Assembly: GCA_947471745.1 (NCBI GenBank)
Contig: CANJKZ010000540.1
Location: 394,215 to 458,214 of the forward strand
Length of the DNA stretch: 64,000 bases
Direction of reading: 5' to 3'
Origin: Closterium sp. Naga37s-1
Taxonomy: Eukaryota > Streptophyta > Zygnematophyceae > Desmidiales > Closteriaceae
This document shows, one piece after another, positions 1 through 9,122 of the stretch. The notes under the pieces were generated by a model. That model worked only from the letters and a program-made list of their open reading frames with translations, had not been told where the DNA came from and searched no databases. Numbering within the stretch: the stretch's first letter is position 1; each line of letters begins with the position of its first letter. The translations under genes and the position numbers were made by a program.

Positions 1-1
1 T

Positions 2-3000
2 ACTGAGCAGGTCGGAACTGCGTACGCTCTGAGCTGGCGCCGCAGCGGCAAGGGCAAAGGGGGCAAGGGAGGTGGAGGAGATGGCGGGGGAGGCGGTGGT
101 GGGGGCGGTGGAGGCGGTGGGGGTGGTGGCGGGGCAGGAGGGGCTAGTGGCAGCGGTGGGGGTGGTGGCGGCAGCAGCGGAGGAGGTGGCCGGGGTGGGG
201 GCGGTGGTGGGGGCGGCGGTGGACGAGGCGGCGGCAGGGGCGGTGGTGGTCGAAGTGGTGGCGGCGGAGGTGGTGGTCGTGGTGGCGCTGGCGGACAGCA
301 GACTCTCTCTCCCCAGGAGCTTCGTGAGTGGTACTCTCAGCACGGGGGGGGGGGGGGGGGGGGTGGCCTTAGCTTCACGTACGTCATCCGCACTGGTGAG
401 CGCACTGGCCAGAAGTGTGGGAGGGCGCACACCACGCAGCGCTGCTTCTCCCGCCTCGACGACGCTTGGCGCACTCAGTTCCCTGCTGCCACTGAGCTGC
501 CCCGCTGGTGGGATCTGATGAAGAAGAACATTGATGTCTTTGCTCTTGACTTTGATGCTATTCTCACTGCCATGTATGTGTTGTCTACTAGTGGAGAGGG
601 TGATCAGTACCTGCGTGTTCCGCCCGACCCGGGCATTCGCACCAGTGAGGCTGCCGCTCTAGGTGCTCGCGTGTCTGCTGCCCCAGGTGCTGGTGAGGCT
701 GCTGCGCTAGGTGCTTTCGTGTCTGCTGCCCCAGGTGCTGGTGAGGCTGCTGCTCCAGGTGCTAGTGAGTCTGCGCCCCCTGGTACTGAGTCCACTGAGG
801 CACTGCACACCTTCACTCTAGACTCAGGCGCTTCTCGCTGTTTCTTTCGTGACTGCACTACCCTTGAGCAGCTTGCTCGGCCAGTTGCTGTCTCCCTTGC
901 TGACTCCTCTGGGGGTCCGGTCATTGCGACCTCCTCCACTGTCCTTTCTTGTCCTGCGGTTCCGTCGGGGACTCTGTCAGGTCTCCACCTCCCCTCGTTC
1001 TCTACGAACTTGGTGGCGGGTTGTGCGCTCCAGGACGGGGGTGTCCACCAGTTCACCCCTGCCTACGAGCGCGTGACACACTGCACGTGTGCTCGGACGG
1101 GCCGTCACCTCGCTACCTTCACTAGGCAGCCGGGGTCGGACCTGTACACAATGACCACTGAGTCCCCTCAGGTAGCTGCGTCTGCGTCTGCGTCAGGTCA
1201 GTTGTCTGCCCCCTGCTCGTGTCGCTCTCTGGCGCACGAGACTGTCCTCTGGCACCACCGCCTTGGTCACCCGTCTGTGCAGGGCCTTCGTGCCATGCAC
1301 AAACGGTACCTTGTCTCTGGTCTTCCCCGGGTACTCCCTCCCCAACCACCCTCGCCTGCTCCTCCCTGTCTTCCTTGTGTCGAGGGGCGGCAGCGCGCCG
1401 CTCCCCACTCCTCCTCGTTTCCCCCGACGACTGCTCCCTTGCAGACGCTCCACATGGACGTGTGGGGCCCAGCCCGCGTCCGTGGACAGGGTCAGGAGCG
1501 GTACTTCCTGCTCGTTGTTGACGACTTTTCGCGCTACACCACGGTCTTCCCCTTGCGCACCAAGGGTGAGGTCCCTGCTGTTTTGATCCCTTGGATCCGT
1601 GCTTCTCGTCTCCAGCTCAGCGAGCGGTTCCACTTGGACTTCCCTGTCTTGCGTCTGCACTCTGACAGAGGTGGTGAGTTCTCCTCCGACCTCTTGGCAG
1701 CCTACTGTGCGGAGCACGGCATTGAGCAGTCGTTCACGCTTCCGGCCTCTCCACAGCAGAATGGGGTTGCTGAGCGCCGCATTGGCTTGGTCATGGAGGT
1801 CGCTCATACCTCCTTGATCCATGCGGCTGCCCCCCACTTTCTGTGGCCGTTTGCAGTCCGCTACGCTGCGCATCAGTTCAACCTCTGGCCCCGTGTCTCC
1901 TTGCCGGAGACCTCGCCCACACTGCTGTGGACGGGGGAGGTTGGCGATGCGTCGCGTTTTCGGGTCTGGGGATCTCGAGCTTTTGTCCGCGATACGTCTG
2001 CGGACAAGCTCTCCTCCCGCGCTGTTCCTTGTGTCTTCCTTGGCTTTGTCCCGGACGCGTCTGGTTGGCAGTTTTACCACGCCACCTCGCGCCGTGTCCT
2101 GCCCTCTCAGGACGTCACTTTTGACGAGTCGGTGCCCTACTACCGCCTCTTCCCCTACCGCACTGCCCCGCTCCCTCCCCCGCCTCTCTTCCTCGCGCCA
2201 GGTGCTGCTGTGGTAGACCCCCTCCCCCCTCAGGGTGCCGCTCCCTCAGGTGTGTCCCAGGTAGACCCGGTTGACCCTGTCAAGGTAGCTGTCGACTCCC
2301 GTCCTGCTAGGGGTGCTGAGCCTGAGCGTGCGGAGCCTGGGGGTGCGGAGCCTGGGGGTGCGGAGCCTGGGGTTGCGGAGTCTGGGGGTGCTGAGTCTGG
2401 GGGTGCTGAGACTGGGGGTGCTGAGACTGGGGGTGCTGAGTCTGGGGGTGCTGAGTCTGGGGGTGCTGAGCCTGGGAGTGCTACACCTGGAGGAGCTCTC
2501 TCCTCCGAGCAGCTGCGTGAGTGGTACTTACAGTACTGCATCCTCAGGAGAGGTGCTTCTGGCGCTCAGAGCGCTGCTGGAGCTGGTGCTAGTGCTTCCC
2601 CTCCTAGGCGGGCGCTGCCCTCTCCCCTGCAGCTCCGCGAGTGGTACGCTCGGCACTGCAGTCTCCGGAGTGGCGCTCCTCGCGTCGCGGACCCCGGTGC
2701 TGCTGCTGGAGCTGCTGGGGGTGCTGCTGGTCCTGGTGCTGCTGGTGCTGGTGCTGCTGGAGCTGCTGGAGGTACTGCTGGTGCTGCTGGTGCTGCTGGA
2801 GGTGTTGCTGGTGCTGGTGCTGTTGGAGCTGCAGGAGGTGCTGTTGCTGCTGCTGGTGCTGCTGGAGCTGCTGGAGGTGTTGCTGGTGCGGGTGCTGCTG
2901 GAGCTGCAGGAGGTGCTGCTGCTGCTGGCGGTGCTGCTGGCGCTGCTGGAGGTGCTGCTGGTACTGCTGCTGCTGCTGCTGCTGCAGCTGCTGGAGGTGC

Positions 3001-3121
3001 TGAGCGGCCGCGGCCGTACTACGTTCCGCTCCTTCAACAGGTTCTTGGTCTCCCACCCTCTCCTGGTCCTACTCCTCCTCCCCTACTGAGTCCACCACCT
3101 GTCCCGTCGCAGTCACAGTAA
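2..3121 (+). CDS. Copia element A Gag(C-terminal)-protease-integrase polyprotein, 5' partial
   Basis: One frame is open from base 2 to the TAA at 3119-3121. The first ATG (518) lies inside the conserved Gag, so the true start is outside the window. Counting base 2 as codon 1, the order is: Gly-rich Gag tail (codons ~25-120), zinc-knuckle-like segment (~125-148), aspartic protease DSGA (~274-277), integrase HHCC finger starting at His ~412, then integrase catalytic D486, D555 and E591 (D-X35-E, with HSDRGGEF and NGVAERR contexts), and a Gly/Ala/Pro-rich linker with two LREWY motifs. The protein would mature by self-cleavage, and integrase would insert the cDNA. The first Cys of the knuckle found in element B is Phe here (374-376). 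The RT half follows after the stop but is out of frame and broken, so the element as a whole is dead. The family call rests on motif order (integrase before RT). Confidence 0.9.
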   Translation, partial: TEQVGTAYALSWRRSGKGKGGKGGGGDGGGGGGGGGGGGGGGGGAGGASGSGGGGGGSSGGGGRGGGGGGGGGGRGGGRGGGGRSGGGGGGGRGGAGGQQTLSPQELREWYSQHGGGGGGGGLSFTYVIRTGERTGQKCGRAHTTQRCFSRLDDAWRTQFPAATELPRWWDLMKKNIDVFALDFDAILTAMYVLSTSGEGDQYLRVPPDPGIRTSEAAALGARVSAAPGAGEAAALGAFVSAAPGAGEAAAPGASESAPPGTESTEALHTFTLDSGASRCFFRDCTTLEQLARPVAVSLADSSGGPVIATSSTVLSCPAVPSGTLSGLHLPSFSTNLVAGCALQDGGVHQFTPAYERVTHCTCARTGRHLATFTRQPGSDLYTMTTESPQVAASASASGQLSAPCSCRSLAHETVLWHHRLGHPSVQGLRAMHKRYLVSGLPRVLPPQPPSPAPPCLPCVEGRQRAAPHSSSFPPTTAPLQTLHMDVWGPARVRGQGQERYFLLVVDDFSRYTTVFPLRTKGEVPAVLIPWIRASRLQLSERFHLDFPVLRLHSDRGGEFSSDLLAAYCAEHGIEQSFTLPASPQQNGVAERRIGLVMEVAHTSLIHAAAPHFLWPFAVRYAAHQFNLWPRVSLPETSPTLLWTGEVGDASRFRVWGSRAFVRDTSADKLSSRAVPCVFLGFVPDASGWQFYHATSRRVLPSQDVTFDESVPYYRLFPYRTAPLPPPPLFLAPGAAVVDPLPPQGAAPSGVSQVDPVDPVKVAVDSRPARGAEPERAEPGGAEPGGAEPGVAESGGAESGGAETGGAETGGAESGGAESGGAEPGSATPGGALSSEQLREWYLQYCILRRGASGAQSAAGAGASASPPRRALPSPLQLREWYARHCSLRSGAPRVADPGAAAGAAGGAAGPGAAGAGAAGAAGGTAGAAGAAGGVAGAGAVGAAGGAVAAAGAAGAAGGVAGAGAAGAAGGAAAAGGAAGAAGGAAGTAAAAAAAAAGGAERPRPYYVPLLQQVLGLPPSPGPTPPPLLSPPPVPSQSQ
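344..363 (+). repeat. 20-bp poly-G run inside Gag
   Basis: Twenty consecutive G residues sit in the Gly-rich Gag tail, just after an REWYSQH motif. Element B has a mixed GGT/GGG stretch at the same place (21182-21196). With exactly 20 G, element A stays in frame into the conserved TYVIRTG segment. Run length here is error-prone for both replication and sequencing. Confidence 0.9.
2320..2490 (+). repeat. 15-bp coding minisatellite in the integrase-RT linker of A
   Basis: About eleven tandem units of the GGGGGTGCGGAGCCT type encode GGAEP or GGAES/GGAET. They lie after the integrase core. Elements C and B carry related but differently sized arrays at the same place, so the linker tolerates length change. 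Confidence 0.8.
2690..3005 (+). repeat. GCT/GGA-rich trinucleotide tract (Ala/Gly) in A
   Basis: Imperfect GCTGCTGGAGGT-type triplet repeats encode an Ala/Gly-rich stretch that ends before the conserved AERPRPYYVP. The reading frame is kept throughout. Shadow frames read as Ser, Gln or Leu runs and are not genes. Confidence 0.8.
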
Positions 3122-5040
3122 CAGCCTGCCTCTCCACTGCCTGGTCCTTCTCCTTACACTGCGCCGACAGGTAGCTTTACGGAGCGTCGTGAGCCTGAGT
3201 CTCGTCCTCCGTCGCCTGAGTCCAGTCCTGCGTCTTCTGAGTCTCGTCCAGAGTCGCCTGTCCGCACTGCCCGCACTGGTCGTTGTGCTCCGCGTCAGCG
3301 TCCTCCTCCTGTCCTTGGCACTCACTATATGACCCTACGTCCTTCCACTGCTCCACAGCGTGTCCCTCTGCCGTCTCCTCCTGCGTCCTCTCTTCCTGAC
3401 GGTCCGGACCCGGAGTCTCTCCTTACGCTGGGCCGACTAGAGGTCTTACGGAGCGTCGTGAGACTGAGTCTCGTCCTGCGTCGCTTGAGTCTCGTCCTGA
3501 GTCGCCTGAGTCTCGTCCAGAGTCGTCTGTCCGCGCTGTCCGCACTGGTCGTTGTGCTCCGCGTCAGCGTCCTCCTCCTGTACTTGGCACTCACTATATG
3601 ACTCTGCGTCCTTCCACTGCTCCACAGCGTGTCCCTCTGCCGTCTCCTCCTGCGTCCTCTCTTCCTGACGTTGCTGACCCGCCGTCAGACCTTGCTCGTG
3701 CTGCCAGTCCTACTATCACGCGTCTTCTCGCTACTGTTGTCACTGACCCTTCCTTTGAGTCCACTGCTGCGTCTGCTCTAGTTGCTGAGCTTGTTGACTT
3801 TGCTGCCGCCTGTCGTCTAGACTACGCCGCTAGCCTTGTTGCTGAGTCTGAGTCTGTCTGTCCTCCGTCCGTCGGGGGTTAGTGTGCTCTTGGCACGGAC
3901 GTCCTTGAGGACAGACAGGAGGAGTTTGAGTGCTTTGCCGCTGCTTTACCTCATCTCGTGTCCATGCTGATTGCCCCTGAGGGAGATCCGGATGCACCAG
4001 ACATCCCGACCCCGCGCTCTTACGCAGAGGCGATAGAGGGTCCCTACTCCTCTCAGTGGCAGACAGCCATGGATGCAGAGATGGCTTCCTGGAAGTCCAC
4101 AGGCACCTACGTCGACGAGGTTCCCCCACCTGGGGCGAACATCGTCAGTGGCATGTGGATTTTCAGGGTGAAGCGGCCGCCGGGTTCTCCGCCTGTCTTC
4201 AAGGCGCGTTACGTTGCACGAGGCTTCAGTCAGCGAGAGGGAGTTGACTTCTTCCAGACCTTCTCCCCGACCCCGAAGATGACCACTCTTTGGGTTCTGC
4301 TGCACGTCGCCGCTCAGCGTGACTACGAGCTCCACTGCCTTGACTTCAGCACTGCGTTCCTACAGGGCACCCTGCACGAGGAGATCTGGCTGCGCCGCCC
4401 ACCTGGCTTCACTGGGACGTTCCCTCTTGGTACCCAGTGGAGCCTCCGGCGGCCGGTCTACGGTCTCCGCCAGGCGCCCCGTGAGTGGCACGACACACTG
4501 AGGACTACTCTTGCTGCTCTTGGGTTTGCTCCTTCTACTGCTGACCCGTCGCTGTTTCTACGCACCGACACCACTCTGCCGCCGTTCTACGTTCTCGTGT
4601 ACGTAGACGACTTGGTCTTTGCTACTGCTGACACTGAGGCACTCACCCACGTGAAGTCGGAGCTGCAGAAGAGACACACGTGCACAGACCTGGGTGAGCT
4701 GACAAGCTATCTTGGCTTGCGGATCACCCGGGACAGAGCACAGCGCACCATCACCTTGACTCAGTCACACATGGTGCAGCAGGTCCTTCAGCGCTTCCGC
4801 TTCACGTACTCCTCGCCTCAGCCCACTCCTCTGCCTACCGGTCACTCGCTCTCAGCTCTGCCTTCGGATGAGTCCGTAGAGCCGAGTGGCCCGTATCCAG
4901 AGCTTGTGGGCTGCCTCATGTACCTGATGACCTGCACTCGACCTGACCTAGCCTACCCTCTTAGCATCCTAGCACGCTATGTCGCTCCTGGCCGTCACCG
5001 GAAGGAGCACATGGATGCCGCTAAGAGGGTGTTGCGCTAC
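3122..5040 (+). pseudogene. Element A linker and reverse transcriptase, broken and truncated
   Basis: This region aligns with the intact RT half of element B but has several lesions. A TAA at 3119-3121 ends the upstream ORF. A 269-bp tandem duplication (3149-3417 and 3418-3686) shifts the frame. A TAG at about 3880 replaces a GAG codon of B. The RT frame is then open from about 3883, with FSTAFLQG at ~4345 and the catalytic YVDD at 4600-4611. At 5040, after KRVLRYL, the sequence passes straight into the hexamer array, so RNase H, the 3' UTR and the LTR are missing. The open frame runs on into the array as Val-Asp repeats, giving a 900-codon chimeric ORF from the ATG at 3958. RT would have copied element RNA into cDNA, but this copy cannot supply the complete enzyme. 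Confidence 0.88.
3149..3686 (+). repeat. 269-bp direct tandem duplication in A linker
   Basis: Two adjacent 269-bp copies start at TCTCCTTAC (3149 and 3418). Both contain the CACTCACTATATGAC region, at about 3322 and 3591. They differ at scattered bases, so the event is not brand new. Element B has one copy. Since 269 is not a multiple of 3, the duplication moves the downstream RT out of the Gag-integrase frame. Confidence 0.85.
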
Positions 5041-5886
5041 TTGGTCGTGGACGTGGACGTGGACGTAGACGTGGTCGTGGTCGTGGACGTGGACGTGGAC
5101 GTGGTCGTGGACTTGGACGTGGACGTCGTGGACTTGGTCGTGGACGTGGACGTGGACGTGGACGTGGTCGTGGACGTGGTCGTGTTCGTGGACGTGGACG
5201 TGGACGTGGTCGTGGTCGTGGACGTGGACGTGGACGTGGACGTGGTCGTGGACGTGGACGTGGTCGTGGACCTGGTCGTCGACGTGGACGTGGACGTGGA
5301 CGTGGACGTGGACGTGGACGTGGACGTGGACGTGGAGGTGGACGTGGACGTGGACCTGGTCGTGGACGTGGACGTGGATGTGGTCGTGGACTTGGACGTG
5401 GACGTGGACGTGGACGTGGAGGTGGTCGTGGACGTGGACGTGGACGTGGACTTGGACGTGGACGTGGACGTGGACGGGGACGTGGACTTGGACGTGGACG
5501 TGGACGTGGACTTGGACTTGGACGGGGACTTGGACGTGGACGCGGACGCGGACGCGGACTTGGACTTGGACGCGGACGCGGACGTGGTCGCGGGGACGCG
5601 GACGCGGACGTGGTCGCGGACGTGGACGTGGACCTGGACTTGGACGTGCACGTGGACGGGAACGTGGACGTGGACGTGGACGTGGACGCGGACGTGGTCG
5701 TGGACCTGGACGGACGTGGACGTGGACGTGGAGGTGGTCGTGGACGTGGACGTGGACCTGGACTTGGACGTGCACGTGGACGGGAACGTGGACGCGGACG
5801 TGGACGCGGGCGCGGACGCGGACGCGGGCGCGGACGCGGGCGCGGACGGGGCGCGGGCGCGGACGCGGGCGCGCACGGGGCGCGGG

Positions 5887-5924
<38 letters not shown>

Positions 5925-6594
5925 TGGACGGGGACTTGGACGTAAACTGGACGTGGTCTTGGACGTGGACGTGGACGTGGACGTGGACGCGGACGCGGAC
6001 GTGGACGCGGACGCGCGGACGTGGACGCGGACGCGGACGCGGACGTGGACGTGGTCGTGGATGGGGACGTGGACCTGGCCTGGACTTGGACGTGCACGTG
6101 GACGGGAACGTGGACGTGGACGTGGACGTGGACGCGGACGTGGTCGTGGACGTGGACGCGGACGTGGTCGTGGACGTGGACGTGGGCGCGGACGCGGACG
6201 TGGACGCGGACGTGGACGCGGACGTGGACGTGGACTTGGACGTAAACTGGACGTGGTCTTGGACGTGGACGTGGACGTGGTCTTGGACGTGGACGTGGAG
6301 TTGGACGTGGTCTTGGACGGGGACGCGGACGCGGACGCGGACGTGGACGTCGCGGACGCGGACGCGGACGTGGGCGCGGACGCGGACGCGGACGTGGATG
6401 CGGACGTGGACGCGGACGCGGTCGTGGACGCGGACGGGGACGTGGTCGTGGACGCGGACGCGGACGCGGACGGGGTCGTGGACGCGGACGCGGACGCGGA
6501 CGGGGACGTGGACGTTGACGCGGACGCGGACGTGGACGTGGACGTGGTGACGTGGACGTGGACGTGGACGTGGACGTGGTCGTGGACGTGGACG
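5041..6594 (+). repeat. GTGGAC hexanucleotide array (G-rich strand on +)
   Basis: About 259 hexamers of GTGGAC with variants GTGGTC, TTGGAC, GCGGAC and GGGGAC. The GCGGAC form (CpG-rich) is concentrated from about 5540 to 6540. The array joins the cut RT of element A on its left to the cut 3' UTR of element D on its right. The hexamer has no stop in any of six frames, so the long ORFs across it are not evidence of genes. Confidence 0.95.
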
Positions 6595-8195
6595 TCAAGG
6601 ATACCACACAAATTCCGAGCACAAGCAAGTGGTCACAAGACCAGTTCACATGCAGTTTGATAATACAACAAGAAGTACAGTGATCACAACCTAGCAAGTG
6701 TAAACAAGCAGGTAGAAATATATAAGGATCACAGTACAAGCAGAGTCAAGAAGTAAGCAAGTGATGCACAGTAGGCACAAGGCCTAGAACAGTACAGAAA
6801 CGCTGATGATCACAAGGCTGAAGGGCCTTGGTGAAGACATCAGCAGTGTTGGCCCGAGTGGCCACGTAAGCAAGACGAAGCTGACCACGCTGCTGCAACT
6901 CTCGAGCAAGGAAGTAGCGCAGAGCGATGTGCTTCGTTCTGTGCTCCAGTCTGTGCTCCTGACACAAGGCAATCATGGCTTTGTTGTCGACGTAGAGCAC
7001 TGGAGGAGAACGAGGCGGCTCGCCAAGGTCGGTCAGCAGGTAGGTGAGCCAGCGTAACTCCTGTGCAGCCATGGCCCCTGCGTAGATCTCAGCCTCACAG
7101 CTGGAGCTGAGAACAGAAGACGAGCGGGTAGACCGCCACGAAACAGAGCCGGAGCCAAGGCTGAAGGTGTAACCCTGTGACGACCGCTGCGTAGCCAAGT
7201 CGTCAGCCCAAGAAGCGTCTGCGTGACCAGTGAGGACAACTGGACCTCGCCCTCCAAGCACGAGCCCCATGCCGGACGTACTGCACAAGTAGCGCAACAC
7301 CCTCTTAGCAGCATCCATGTGCTCCTTCCTGTGTCGGCCAGGAGCGACATAGCGTGCTAGGATGCTAAGAGGGTAGGCTAGGTCAGGTCGAGTGCAAGTC
7401 ATCAGGTACATGAGGCAGCCCACAAGCTCTGGATACGGGCCACTCGGCTCTACGGACTCGTCCGAAGGTGGAGCTGAGAGCGAGTGAACGGTAGGCAGAG
7501 GACTGGACTGTGGCGAGGAGTACGTGAAGCGGAAGCGCTGAAGGACCTGCTGCACCATGTGTGACTCAGTCAAGGTAATGGTGCGATGTGCTCTGTCCCG
7601 GGTGATCCGCAAGCCAAGATAGCTTGTCAGCTCACCCAGGTCTGTGCACGCGTGTCTCTTCTGCAGCTCCGACTTCACGTGGGCGAGTGCCTCAGTGTCA
7701 GCAGTAGCAAAGACCAAGTCGTCTACGTACACGAGAACGTAGAACAGCGGCAGAGTGGTGTCGGTGCGTAGAAACAGCGACGGGTCAGCAGTGGAAGGAG
7801 CAAACCCAAGAGCAGCAAGAGTAGTCCTCAGTGTGTCGTGCCACTCACGGGGTGCCTGGCGGAGACCGTAGACTGGCCGCCGGAGGCTCCACTGGGTACC
7901 AGGAGGAAACGACCCAGTGAAGCCAGGTGGGCGGCGCAGCCAGATCTCCTCGTGCAGGCTGCCCTGTAGGAAAGCAGTGCTGAAGTCAAGAGAGTGGAGC
8001 TCGTAGTCACGCTGAGCGGCGACGTGCAGCAGAACCCGAAGAGTGGTCATCTTCGGGGTAGGGGAGAAGGTCTGGAAGAAATCAACTCCCTCACGCTGAC
8101 TGAAGCCTCCTGCAGCGTAATGCGCCTTGAAGACAGGCGGAGAACCCGGCGGCCGCTTCACCTTGAAAATCTCGAGGACGTAGGTGCCTGTGGAC
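6595..8195 (-). pseudogene. Copia element D: RT fragment plus RNase H and partial 3' UTR
   Basis: Read on the minus strand, the open frame ends in LLTS and a stop at 6746, and the 3' UTR continues to about 6595, where the hexamer array replaces the polypurine tract and LTR. The frame contains the RT core with YVDD (complement of 7719-7730) and an RNase H with the conserved Asp (HADASWADD), Glu (CEAEIYA), Asp (VDNKA) and the NTADVFTKAL end. No stop interrupts this part. Just before VKRPPGS, 13 codons present in B are missing in frame, near 8172. Upstream, the Gag, protease, integrase and first part of RT are replaced by hexamer and 130-bp satellite. The frame reads back through these to an ATG at 8557, giving a 603-codon chimeric ORF. 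RNase H would degrade template RNA during cDNA synthesis, but there is no promoter or complete enzyme. Confidence 0.88.
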
Positions 8196-8278
8196 CAAGT
8201 CCACGACCAAGTCCACGACCACGTCCACGTCCACGACCACGTCCACGACCACGTCCACGTCCACGTCCACGTCCACGT
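8196..8278 (+). repeat. Short GTCCAC hexamer array between D and 130-bp satellite
   Basis: About 13 hexamers, C-rich on the plus strand, so opposite to the array at 5041-6594. The left border forms a perfect hairpin with the element sequence (GTGGAC, CAA, GTCCAC at 8190-8204). The right border uses the CCACGTCGAG of the 130-bp satellite. Confidence 0.9.
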
Positions 8279-9122
8279 CGAGCCGTGTGGTCGTCGACGC
8301 GGTAGAGGGGGGAGAAGCAAAGGATGGAGAGAGGCGCAGGAAGTGGACGTTTTGAGTCGACTCAAATCAAGACGTAGAGAGCGACCCAAACTAGTGTAGC
8401 CACTACGAGGAGCCGTGTGTTCGTCGACACGGTAGAGGGGGTGGAAGCAGAGGGTGGAGAGAGGAGCAGGGAGTGGACGTTTTGAGTTGGCCCAAAACAA
8501 GACGTAGAGAGCGACCGAAACTAGTGCTGCCACCACGCCGAGCCGTTTGGTCGTCAACGAGGTAGAGGGGGTGGAAGCAGAGGGTGGAGGGAGGAACAGG
8601 GGTCGACGTTTTCAGTCAACCCAAATCAAGACGCAGAGAGTGACCGAACCTACTGTAGCCACCACGTCAAGCCGTGTGGTCGTCGACGAGGTAGAGGGGG
8701 TGGAAGCAGATGATGGAGAGAGGAGCAGGGAGTCGACGTCTTGATTCGGCTCAAAACAAGACGTAGAGAGCGACCGAACCTAGTGTAGCCACCACGTCGA
8801 GCCGTGTGGTCGTCGACACGGTAGAGGGGGTGGAAGCAGAGGGTGGAGAGAGGAGCAGGGAGTGGACGTTTTGAGTTGGCCCAAAACAAGACGTAGAGAG
8901 CGACCGAAATTAGTGCTGCCACCACGCCGAGCCGTTTGGTCGTCAACGAGGTAGAGGGGGTGGAAGCAGAGGGTGGAGGGAGGAACAGGGGTCGACGTTT
9001 TCAGTCAACCCAAATCAAGACGCAGAGAGTGACCGAACCTAGTGTAGCCACCACGTCAAGCCGTGTGGTCGTCGACGCGGTAGAGGGGGTGGAAAAGAGG
9101 ATGGAGAGAGGAGCACGGAGTC
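8279..9122 (-). repeat. 130-bp satellite array, reverse orientation (~6.5 units)
   Basis: Units of about 130 bp carry the landmarks CGTCGACGACCACACGG, CACTAGGTTCGGTCG, TTGGGCC and CACCCTCTGCTTCCACC when read on the minus strand. The unit next to the hexamer border is nearly identical, inverted, to the unit at 47281-47400. Confidence 0.92.

Noticed and set aside
604..2080. Minus-strand ORFs opposite Gag-integrase (for example 1193-2080)
   Set aside because: Shadows of the GC-rich coding strand. The plus strand carries the protease and integrase motifs.
5041..6594. Telomeric repeat
   Set aside because: GTGGAC is unlike known telomere motifs such as TTTAGGG, it is interstitial, and it appears in both orientations.
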